Below, piece by piece: positions 8,347 to 16,382 of a stretch of 64,000 nucleotides of DNA. Made by a program: the position numbers and the translations under genes. This DNA is from Riemerella anatipestifer (GTDB lineage: Bacteria; Bacteroidota; Bacteroidia; Flavobacteriales; Weeksellaceae). The DNA is taken from assembly GCF_009663465.1 (NCBI RefSeq), contig NZ_QXHU01000001.1, positions 60,496 through 124,495 on the forward strand, read 5' to 3'. The first letter of the stretch is position 1. The number at the start of each line of letters is the position of its first letter. The notes under the pieces are model-generated. The model saw only the letters and a program-made list of their open reading frames with translations, had not been told where the DNA came from and did no database searches.

Positions 8347-11016
8347 ATGAATTTCCTTAATAAAATTATAGATGAATTATTAGTACAATCATCGGATTTA
8401 TCTCGATTTAACATCGTTTTACCAGGTAAAAGACCGGTGGTGTTTATTAAGGATATTCTAAAAAAACAAAAAAAATATTCGGGGCTACTTCCGCAATTTT
8501 CTACTATTGAGGAGCTCATTAGGGATATTTCTGGCTATCAAGAAATCAAAGGGATTTCCTTATGGCTATTTGCTTATAATGTTTATAGGCAGCTATTTCC
8601 AGCAGAGGATTTTGGTCAGTTTTTAAAATGGTTTCCAACATTATTGAAGGATTGGGACGATATTTTAAAGTTTTCTGATTCTGATGAGGTAGTGTTGGAA
8701 TATATGTTTGATGAGGAACGCATTAAAAATTGGGGAGAAACTTTAGGTGAAGAAGACAATGCAAGGCAGAGAAATCTCAACTTTTGGCGAAAAATGACTG
8801 CCTTTTTGCCATTACTAAAAAAAGAACTTAAAGCTAAGCAATGGGCAACCTCTGGAATGCTTCATCAGGAAGCCAAATCTAAAGTTAAATTATTTGCAGA
8901 GCAAACATCGGAGCGATATGTTTTTTGTGGTTTTAATGCCTTTACGCCGGTTGAAGAATTGTTGGTAAGGCAGTTGTTACAATGGGACAAGGCACAATGT
9001 TTTTTCCAAGCAGACGAGTACTATATTAAAGATAAAAGGCAAGAAGCAGGGCAGTTTTTAAGGCGTTATATAGATTGGGCGGAGTTTAATGATTACAGAA
9101 ACTTTAGTTGGGTAGAGAATCAGTTTTCTCAATCTAAAAACATCAATGTTTATGAGGTTTCGGGCAATGTTACCCAAACGCAGGTGATTCCTAAAATATT
9201 CAAAGATTATAAAGAGTCAGACTATTCTAAGACGGCTTTGGTCTTACTAGACGAGAACTTGCTTCCTGCTTGTCTAGAAGTCTTATCAGAAGTGCCTAAA
9301 GTTAATATTACGATGGGGCTTCCGCTTAAGAATTTGTCTTTTAGCAACGCTATGAAACAGATTTTTTATCTGCACAAACAGCTAGAGAAAAAATCATCAA
9401 CTTATTATCATCACGATGTTGTGGGAATTTTGGAAACTTTGCCAACCGATGAGCAGGAGGATAAAATCATTAGAGCGTTTGTAAACTACATTTCGGAGCA
9501 TAATATTGTTTATGTTTCCTACTCTCTTTTAAAAGAATATTTGGGTGGATTGAATTTCTTTAACATCTTTGAAAAACAAGGCGTTAAGGAGTTGCTAAAT
9601 ATACTAATAGCTTTTTGTTATCAGTTGAAATATAAGCCTATAGATGATATTCAGTACGAGAATATTTCTTATTTTGAAAAGAGTTTTAAAATCGTTAAAA
9701 ATCAATTAGAGCCTTACCAATTTGATGTAAGTATAGAAGATTTAGAGGTTTTGGTTAATCAGATGGTAAGTGCAGAGTCTGTGGATTTTCAAGGCGAACC
9801 TTTGTCTGGTTTGCAGGTTATGGGATTGCTGGAAACCAGATTGCTCAATTTTGAAAACATCATTTTGCTATCCACTAACGAAGGTAAACTTCCGCTGGGG
9901 AACTCACAAAATACCTATCTGCCTTTTGATGTAAGAAAGAACTTCGGACTTAATACTTTCTTAGAGAACGATGGTATTTATGCCTATCATTTCTACCGAT
10001 TGTTGCAAAACGCTCATCATATCCACTTGCTTTATAATGCCTTGTCTTCGGGCGTTAATACGGGAGAGAAAAGTAGATTTATCACCCAAATAGAAATGGA
10101 AAGTCCTCATCAAGTGCAAAAAATTATGGTGGAGAATGAGTCGCAACCCGTAGAGGTCCTTCCGATGGTGGTTTCTAAAACTCCACAGGTAATGGAACGG
10201 CTCAAAGAATGGAAACATAATATTGCGGCATCACACCTTACCACTTATCTCTATAATCCTATTGATTTTTATGCTAAAGTAGTTTTAAAGATAAAGGAAA
10301 CCTCCGAAATAGAAGAGGAACTTTCTCTTAGGAACTATGGTAATTTAGTGCATTATGCGTTGGAGTTTTTATATGATAAATTAAAGGGGAAGATATTAAC
10401 TCCGCAGGATTTAGAATGGGCAATAACTCAAATAGATGAAAGTATTGAGTTTGCAATAAAAACACTGAAGCATCAGCCCGAATTTTACGAAAGAGGTATG
10501 AATTTCGTACACCAGCAGATGGCTAAAAAAGTTATAGGTGATATTTTAAAGTTAGATTTGGAGCTGGTTTCTAGTGGAAATACCTTAGAAATTCTGGATT
10601 TAGAAAAAGAAATCAAAGATGTTAAATTTAAAGCTTCGGACGAGTTAGAAGTGGCTTTTAATGGTTTTATAGATAGGATTGATAGGCTCAACGGAAATCT
10701 AAGAGTGATAGATTATAAAACGGCTAAAACTAAAAACCTAAAACTGAAAATCTCTGATAAAAATAGGGAAACACTACTTCAAAATAAGGAGTATAAACAA
10801 GCGCTTCAGCTTTGTATTTATGCCTATGCTATGGGGCAACTTTCCGAGTTTTGGGGTAAGGATATTAGTTGTGGGATATGGAGTTTTGCAGAGGTAGGGC
10901 GTGGAGTACAGATGCTAGAAATAGATGGCGACTTATCCGATGCTATGGTTTCAATATCAAGCATTATTACAGAAATTCTCAATCCTGATATAGATTTTGA
11001 GGAAAGAAGTGTCTAG
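8347..11016 (+). CDS. PD-(D/E)XK nuclease family protein, AddB-like
   Basis: An 889-residue protein that resembles the AddB/RexB half of a RecBCD-type recombination nuclease. A degenerate helicase-like N-terminal two-thirds is followed by a C-terminal RecB-family nuclease domain. The nuclease signature is near residues 771-790: a GFIDRIDR strand, then VIDYKT with the catalytic aspartate and lysine. The region SHLTTYLYNPIDFYAKVVL near residue 630 is the usual entry to this domain. The P-loop expected in a working helicase is not evident. No AddA-like partner is adjacent, and the UvrD-like gene at the right edge looks like a PcrA-type helicase. It follows rsmG by 33 bp. Confidence 0.85.
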   Translation: MNFLNKIIDELLVQSSDLSRFNIVLPGKRPVVFIKDILKKQKKYSGLLPQFSTIEELIRDISGYQEIKGISLWLFAYNVYRQLFPAEDFGQFLKWFPTLLKDWDDILKFSDSDEVVLEYMFDEERIKNWGETLGEEDNARQRNLNFWRKMTAFLPLLKKELKAKQWATSGMLHQEAKSKVKLFAEQTSERYVFCGFNAFTPVEELLVRQLLQWDKAQCFFQADEYYIKDKRQEAGQFLRRYIDWAEFNDYRNFSWVENQFSQSKNINVYEVSGNVTQTQVIPKIFKDYKESDYSKTALVLLDENLLPACLEVLSEVPKVNITMGLPLKNLSFSNAMKQIFYLHKQLEKKSSTYYHHDVVGILETLPTDEQEDKIIRAFVNYISEHNIVYVSYSLLKEYLGGLNFFNIFEKQGVKELLNILIAFCYQLKYKPIDDIQYENISYFEKSFKIVKNQLEPYQFDVSIEDLEVLVNQMVSAESVDFQGEPLSGLQVMGLLETRLLNFENIILLSTNEGKLPLGNSQNTYLPFDVRKNFGLNTFLENDGIYAYHFYRLLQNAHHIHLLYNALSSGVNTGEKSRFITQIEMESPHQVQKIMVENESQPVEVLPMVVSKTPQVMERLKEWKHNIAASHLTTYLYNPIDFYAKVVLKIKETSEIEEELSLRNYGNLVHYALEFLYDKLKGKILTPQDLEWAITQIDESIEFAIKTLKHQPEFYERGMNFVHQQMAKKVIGDILKLDLELVSSGNTLEILDLEKEIKDVKFKASDELEVAFNGFIDRIDRLNGNLRVIDYKTAKTKNLKLKISDKNRETLLQNKEYKQALQLCIYAYAMGQLSEFWGKDISCGIWSFAEVGRGVQMLEIDGDLSDAMVSISSIITEILNPDIDFEERSV

Positions 11017-11027
11017 GAAGATGTATT

Positions 11028-11432
11028 ATGGCGAAAAAGAGTATCATTAAAATGAATAATTTCAGAAATAAAACTTTTCTAAAATTTCTTTGGGGGATTT
11101 TGGGTGTTTATTTTATGAATATAAGTATAGATACTCCAGATGATGATAGATATTATTTCTCGGAACCCTCAAATTATAATGATATGGAAAGTATCATAGA
11201 GGTGATTGTAGAGAAAGTGTTTAAGTACGAAAATGCCATAGAAGAATCAGAGGAATACGATTTGGATAATTACACTAAAAAAGCTAAATATAACTGGTTT
11301 TTTGGATTATTTTCTCTTTGTAAATCGGCTCAATTGTTTGATATTTATTTCTCAAAATATATTTGCACCGTTGGAGTATCCAAGCTCCTTAACGGCTTTT
11401 CTCAATTTGATGTGCCTCCTCCTAAAATTTGA
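11028..11432 (+). CDS. Hypothetical protein
   Basis: A 134-residue protein I do not recognise. A single hydrophobic stretch at about residues 17-32 could be a membrane anchor, followed by an acidic segment and an aromatic C-terminal half. It starts 11 bp after the AddB-like gene and may be the last gene of that operon. A later in-frame ATG (11052) would remove the basic first eight residues. Confidence 0.6.
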   Translation: MAKKSIIKMNNFRNKTFLKFLWGILGVYFMNISIDTPDDDRYYFSEPSNYNDMESIIEVIVEKVFKYENAIEESEEYDLDNYTKKAKYNWFFGLFSLCKSAQLFDIYFSKYICTVGVSKLLNGFSQFDVPPPKI

Positions 11433-11528
11433 TTTTAATTTATAAACGGTTTATGATAATGATGGTTCTTAATGAATTAAGGACTATTTAGAGTTGTAAA
11501 ATAAATTTAGATTAAAATCAAAAATAAT

Positions 11529-12374
11529 ATGAATTTTAGAAGAATAATACTATTTGTCTTAGGTTTGGTATCTGCTATATCGTTTTCTCAAAGTATTAAC
11601 AATGAAAAAGATAGTCTTTATATAGCAGAGGTAGAAGATACTAAAGAGCCAGCCAAAGTTTTACACGCAGAACCTTTGTACATAGATTTGATAAGGGATT
11701 TAGGAGCGAGAAAAGGCGAAAAAGAATGGAATTTAGGACTTGGATTAACAGATAAACTCAATTTTGATGCCTATGAAGCATTGGTAGAGTACGAATGGGC
11801 TCCTATTGATAGGTTAGGATTAGAAGTAGAGCTACCGTTTACATTCTATTCTCCTACGGGAAACGAGAGAGTGCAGGCACCGTCTAGTAAACTTAATAGT
11901 TTGAAATTGGCTTTACAATGGTCGTTTTTGGTAAATGAAGAAAAAGCGACTACAATGGCTTTAGGCTACATCAATGAGTTAGAGTTTTCAGATTTTGGAC
12001 GCTTTGGAAAACCTTTAATTAAAGGAAATGTTTACAACCCGTTTTTTGTAGTGGCTAAACGCTGGGGAACTAATTTCCACACTTTGGTTTATACAGGACC
12101 AATGATAGAGCAGAGTTTTATCACCAATAAATTTCATATGGTGTATGATGTACATTCTAATTTCCATTATATGATTTCGGGGACAAGAAATTTTGTGGGA
12201 ATGGAATTTAATAAAACCTTTGATAGAGGTAATTTTGATATGGTCATGCGTCCACAGATGCGTTTGGGGATTTCGGAGCAGCTGATGCTGGGGGTTGTTG
12301 TGGGGATTCCTGTAAGTAAAGAAAATGAACGATTGAGCTCTTTTCTAAGGTTGATATGGGAGCCTAAACACTAG
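11529..12374 (+). CDS. Predicted outer-membrane beta-barrel protein
   Basis: A 281-residue exported protein with a signal peptide ending near SFSQS (about residue 22). It continues with alternating hydrophobic/aromatic strands such as WNLGLGLTDKLNFDAYEALVEYEW and LGLEVELPFTFYSP. The pattern and the C-terminal strand LIWEPKH fit a small outer-membrane barrel. Its conserved start is HAEPLYIDLIRDLGARKG. I know of such proteins in flavobacteria only as uncharacterised, so no function is offered. A truncated coding remnant and a small gene follow. Confidence 0.7.
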   Translation: MNFRRIILFVLGLVSAISFSQSINNEKDSLYIAEVEDTKEPAKVLHAEPLYIDLIRDLGARKGEKEWNLGLGLTDKLNFDAYEALVEYEWAPIDRLGLEVELPFTFYSPTGNERVQAPSSKLNSLKLALQWSFLVNEEKATTMALGYINELEFSDFGRFGKPLIKGNVYNPFFVVAKRWGTNFHTLVYTGPMIEQSFITNKFHMVYDVHSNFHYMISGTRNFVGMEFNKTFDRGNFDMVMRPQMRLGISEQLMLGVVVGIPVSKENERLSSFLRLIWEPKH

Positions 12375-12547
12375 TATTTGTTAATAACTTTTTAAGTCTA
12401 GAAGTTCAAAAAACAAAAGAGGTTAAAGGTCTTGCCAATTTTCTCATACACGAAGTAGTGAACAAACTATCTGCATCTGATACTCTTCACATTGCGGTGG
12501 AAAAGCAGTATTCCATTTGTGGGAACGATGAGCATTTAATGGTATAA
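12368..12547 (+). pseudogene. 5-prime-truncated coding remnant
   Basis: Bases 12368-12547 are open in a frame different from the preceding CDS and read as plausible protein (FVNNFLSLEV..., then GLANFLIHEVVNKL, ending NDEHLMV and TAA). No ATG or other good start exists in the frame until a GTG 29 codons before the stop. Its TAA overlaps the ATG of the next gene as TAATG, the arrangement expected for translational coupling. I infer the C-terminal remnant of a gene whose 5-prime part was deleted. The family is not recognised. Confidence 0.4.
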
Positions 12548-12837
12548 TGGCTCCTACTACTAAAGTAAAAGAAATTGTTATAAACTCCACAGAGGCTTAT
12601 GAAGCACTTTATAAAGTTAAAAATACAACAGTAGTAACGGGTGGTCTTGTAGATGGGGATTATTTTAATGCTGATTCAACGGAGTTTAGTAGCTTTAACC
12701 TTTCAGAAGAAAAAAAGCCAGTCTATTTCCTGGATTTTATTTCAATTAAAAACGATAAGGTAGAAGTAGTGATAAAGCATAATGATAAAGAAAAAGCTCG
12801 TATCACTGTAGTTTTTAAGAATAATCAGTGGGTTTAA
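12547..12837 (+). CDS. Small hypothetical protein
   Basis: A 96-residue protein with no recognised domain and no signal peptide. It consists of predicted beta strands with many lysines (VKEIVINSTEAYEAL at the N-terminus, ARITVVFKNNQWV at the C-terminus). The ATG shares an A with the stop of the upstream remnant, so it was probably the downstream member of a coupled pair. A long hairpin lies 10 bp after the stop. Confidence 0.55.
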   Translation: MAPTTKVKEIVINSTEAYEALYKVKNTTVVTGGLVDGDYFNADSTEFSSFNLSEEKKPVYFLDFISIKNDKVEVVIKHNDKEKARITVVFKNNQWV

Positions 12838-12847
12838 TGGTTATAAA

Positions 12848-12903
12848 CCTAAGTTCAACTAATAAAACAATGCCAATTGGTTGTTTTATTAGTTGAACTT
12901 AGG
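12848..12903. terminator. Very long perfect hairpin between convergent genes
   Basis: A 23-bp perfect inverted repeat (12848-12870 with 12881-12903) surrounds a 10-nt loop containing the palindrome CCAATTGG. Allowing one bulged base, the outer TATAAA/TTTATA extends it to 29 bp. It lies between the convergent ends at 12837 and 12971. A terminator is likely, but the stem is unusually long and lacks a T-run immediately after it. Confidence 0.65.
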
Positions 12904-12970
12904 ATTTATATTTATGCTCTATATCAAAAAAATATAATGAGGAGCGACTCATACAATGATTTAATTACAC

Positions 12971-15900
12971 TTACAAATCTTTCAGTAGCTCTTCTACCGC
13001 TCGTTTAAGCTGATTATCCTCACCTTGATTGGCTTTTTCTTGATCCAAATAAACTTCTATATCTGGCTGAAGTTCAAAGTTTTCTAAATAAGTACCATCT
13101 TCTTTTTCATAGCCTACCGCAGGAATACCAAAATTTAATGTCGGATCTTGCAGTGTAACCCAATTAACCGAAGTCATTGTACCAGGAACTGGTGCACCTA
13201 CCAATTTACCTAACTTTAAATGCTTATAAACCCACGGCGTACCATGTGCATTAGAATAATCGGCTTCGTTAATTACCATAATAGATGGTTTCGTCCAACG
13301 GCGACTAGGCATTACCCCATATTTCTTCCCTTGAACCTTCTGAGTAAGGTATTTTTTAGCACTAAAGAAAACCTCTATATCCTCGTGCAAACGCCCTCCT
13401 CCATTATTTCTAATATCTATTACGATACCTTCTTTATTATTATATTTCCCTAAAACATCAGAATACACCTCACGGAAACTATCATCTCCCATAGAACGAA
13501 TATGCACATAGCCTAACCTTCCGCCAGACCATTTTTCTACATCTGCGGCTCTTTGCTTAATCCATCTTTGATAAAGGATTTCGTTCCATTTCCACGCATT
13601 TATCCCTTTTATTTCTTCGTCCCAGCGTGTTCCATCTTTAGGATTATAAAGAGAAATTAAAATCTTCTTTCCTGCTTTACCTTCCAAATACTGATAATAA
13701 TCTACTTTAGATGTAATAACTTCCCCATCTATCTTTTCAATAATATGCCCTTGCTTAGCTTTAGAACGATAGTTATCGAACGGACTATTTACAGGTATTT
13801 CTTCTATCAAAAGTCCATTACCCTTCGGGGTAACAAACACACCTAATTCTGCTGTTGCCGCTTGATATGATGCTGAAGGACGGTATTTAGACCCTGTATG
13901 TGATACATTAAGTTCTCCTAAAAGCTCACTAAGCATTTCTGAAAAATCATAGTTGTTATTGATATATGGAAGGTATTTTCGGTATTGTTCTGTGAGTTTT
14001 TCCCAATTAACGCCGTGTATATCTTTAACATAGAAACGCTCTTTGAGCTCTCTTTTCACCATATCAAACATAAATTCTCTTTCCTTAGTTAAATCCAACT
14101 TCATATCTGCTGAAAAACTAAGGTCTTTTATCTTTTCTGATGGCAATTCTAAAAGTTTGGCTTTTCTTCCGCTCAATAAAAAGATTTTTTTACCATCTTT
14201 ACTTGCCTCTAAATAAGCCGACGAACCATTGAGCTTAGACAATAGCTTCGTTGACCTTTCTCTTAAATCGTGTACCCATAGATCAAACCCTTTTTCAAAA
14301 GAAGCTAAATAATAGAGTTTCTTTCCGTCCTTACTGATAATAGCATCGCCAAGCTCTGAAGAATTTGGTGTAAGCCTTACCACTCGTTCGGATAAATTCT
14401 CCCATTCTATATTGATGTCTTTAGATTTTTTATCTTTCTTAGGCGTTTCCTTTTTATCGTCTTTGTTGTCTTTAGCATCTTCCGCTTCGGATTTTTTTTC
14501 CTTCTTTTCAGCCTCAGCTAAAAGTTCGTATTCCTCTTTGTTCATACGGTATTTGTCGTAGGCTTCTCTATTAAGAAACACTATCATTTGGTCGCTCATA
14601 GACCCCCAAGAAGCGTGGTTACGCATTCCGTAGCGTTCAGATTTCCAAATAATAGCATTACCATCTAACGCCCAATGAGGATTGGTGTCAAAATAACCAG
14701 AGTCTGTAATATTCACAATCTCCTTACCACCTTCTGTACTTATGATACCTATATCGGAATAAGGCACCCTATCCCTCGCAATATACTGTACCACAAGCCA
14801 TTTACCGTCAGGCGACCATTCGTAATTGATGTATCCATTTCTCTCTGTTTGATACTTAGGGTCTGTGATTTTTCTGATTTTTTTAGTTTCAAAATTGTAA
14901 ATAGCAATATGCGTTCGGTTCTGAATAAAAGCTACCTCTTTACCATCAGGCGAATATTGAGGATACATTTTCTCTGAATTATCACTAGGAATGAGTTTTT
15001 CTTCGGTAATTAAAGTTGCATTAGAAAAGTTAGGGTCTTCTTTTCTTTGAATACTTGCCTTGTACAAATCCCAATATCCATCTCTATAACTGGCATAAAC
15101 AAGATTTCTCCCATCTGCTGAGAAACTTACACCTTGCTCTGCTGCTGCTGTTTTGGTAATTTGTTTGGTAGTATTATAATCCGTGGAGCTTACAAAAACC
15201 TCTCCTCTAATCACCATAGCTACCTGCTTACCGTCTGGAGAAACTGAAGATGAAGTTGCCCCTGAACTGAACGCCATAAATTTACTCTGCTGATTAGAAA
15301 CATCACTAATGATATTTACATTTACCTTCTGAGGTTTGCCCATTGGTTTAGATAAGTAGATTTCGCCATCATAACTGTAAGCTATAGAGCCGTTATTCGC
15401 TACAGATAAATAACGTACTGGAAAATCTTTATGAAAAGTAACCTGTTCTATCTTAGAAGGCTGTACAACAGAGGTTTTAAACACATTAAAACTACCCGCT
15501 CTTTCACTAAGGAAATATAAAGTCTTCCCGTCTGAACTCAATACAGGATTTCGGTCTTCTCCCTTCCAATTGATAATTTGAGTGTGCTTTTTAGATTTAA
15601 AATCGTATCTCCATATATCTCTCGTAACTGAAGAGGTATGATGCTTACGCCACTGATTTTCATTACCTTTAATATTTTCATAATACATAGCCTCCCCATT
15701 GGAAGTCAAGCTAATAGACTTAGTAGAAGAATTAAAAATTCGTTCTGGTTGTCCTCCATCAATAGAAATTTGATATAACTGTATAGAAGCTGATGGAAAA
15801 ATAACATTCTGAGGACTATTTTGAAGGTTAGCCGAATAAATAATGCATTTCCCATCTTTGGAGAAAGCTAATGGCAATGCCGTCTGAGAATGGAAGGTAA

Positions 15901-16210
15901 CTTGCTTGGCTTCTCCACCTTGAGAAGGCATAATAAAAACTCTTTGAACCCCATTTTCTCTATCACTACTAAACGCAATAAATTTCCCATCAGGAGACCA
16001 TACAGGGTCTGAATCGTAAGCTGGATGTGTAGTAAGCCTTGCTGCAGAACCACCCTCCGAAGATACAGTATAAATGTCTCCCATATAGGTAAACGCAATT
16101 TTTTTTCCATCAGGAGAAATAGCTGTATTCCTCAGCCACAAGGGCGAATTATTCCCAAAAGCACTAGTCCAAACCAGTAGCAATAGTAAAGCAAAATTTA
16201 ACTTTCTCAT
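12971..16210 (-). CDS. S41 family peptidase, tricorn-protease-like
   Basis: A 1079-residue exported protein with a signal peptide (MRKLNFALLLLLVWTSAFG). Residues from about 25 to 560 are WD40-like PD40 propeller repeats, recognisable by recurring SPDGKxIAF strands. A lysine/glutamate-rich linker (about 565-600) and more propeller follow, then a PDZ-like segment near 800-880 and the S41 core. The nucleophile is S986 in NEADYSNAHGTPW, the position equivalent to the tricorn/CtpA serine. Such proteins degrade peptides in the periplasm or at the envelope. The gene appears monocistronic and ends facing the long hairpin. The neighbouring starch locus gives no clear functional link. Confidence 0.92.
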   Translation of the reverse strand: MRKLNFALLLLLVWTSAFGNNSPLWLRNTAISPDGKKIAFTYMGDIYTVSSEGGSAARLTTHPAYDSDPVWSPDGKFIAFSSDRENGVQRVFIMPSQGGEAKQVTFHSQTALPLAFSKDGKCIIYSANLQNSPQNVIFPSASIQLYQISIDGGQPERIFNSSTKSISLTSNGEAMYYENIKGNENQWRKHHTSSVTRDIWRYDFKSKKHTQIINWKGEDRNPVLSSDGKTLYFLSERAGSFNVFKTSVVQPSKIEQVTFHKDFPVRYLSVANNGSIAYSYDGEIYLSKPMGKPQKVNVNIISDVSNQQSKFMAFSSGATSSSVSPDGKQVAMVIRGEVFVSSTDYNTTKQITKTAAAEQGVSFSADGRNLVYASYRDGYWDLYKASIQRKEDPNFSNATLITEEKLIPSDNSEKMYPQYSPDGKEVAFIQNRTHIAIYNFETKKIRKITDPKYQTERNGYINYEWSPDGKWLVVQYIARDRVPYSDIGIISTEGGKEIVNITDSGYFDTNPHWALDGNAIIWKSERYGMRNHASWGSMSDQMIVFLNREAYDKYRMNKEEYELLAEAEKKEKKSEAEDAKDNKDDKKETPKKDKKSKDINIEWENLSERVVRLTPNSSELGDAIISKDGKKLYYLASFEKGFDLWVHDLRERSTKLLSKLNGSSAYLEASKDGKKIFLLSGRKAKLLELPSEKIKDLSFSADMKLDLTKEREFMFDMVKRELKERFYVKDIHGVNWEKLTEQYRKYLPYINNNYDFSEMLSELLGELNVSHTGSKYRPSASYQAATAELGVFVTPKGNGLLIEEIPVNSPFDNYRSKAKQGHIIEKIDGEVITSKVDYYQYLEGKAGKKILISLYNPKDGTRWDEEIKGINAWKWNEILYQRWIKQRAADVEKWSGGRLGYVHIRSMGDDSFREVYSDVLGKYNNKEGIVIDIRNNGGGRLHEDIEVFFSAKKYLTQKVQGKKYGVMPSRRWTKPSIMVINEADYSNAHGTPWVYKHLKLGKLVGAPVPGTMTSVNWVTLQDPTLNFGIPAVGYEKEDGTYLENFELQPDIEVYLDQEKANQGEDNQLKRAVEELLKDL

Positions 16211-16276
16211 CTTTTTTTATAATAAATTCTTGGTTAATCAATAGAAAAATGAGTTCTCACTAAAGACCTCATTCCC

Positions 16277-16284
16277 CAAAAATA
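16277..16284 (-). promoter_or_regulatory. -7 promoter element for the S41 peptidase gene
   Basis: TATTTTTG on the minus strand, 66 nt before the ATG at 16210. Confidence 0.45.
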
Positions 16285-16333
16285 CAAAAAATATATAAAT
16301 CGGATTTTCACTCTTAAAATCAATGGAAAAATA

Positions 16334-16360
16334 AAAGACTGCCTCAAAAAGACAGTCTTT
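16334..16360 (-). terminator. Terminator of the susC-susD-GH97 locus
   Basis: Stem 16334-16341 with 16353-16360, 11-nt loop, then a T-rich tract on the minus strand. It lies 23 bp beyond the GH97 stop. Confidence 0.75.
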
Positions 16361-16382
16361 AAAATTGAATAAATCATTAAAT

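Noticed and set aside
13220..13453. Plus-strand open frames inside the S41, GH97, SusC and SusD genes
   Set aside because: They are antisense shadows with no homology and no promoters.
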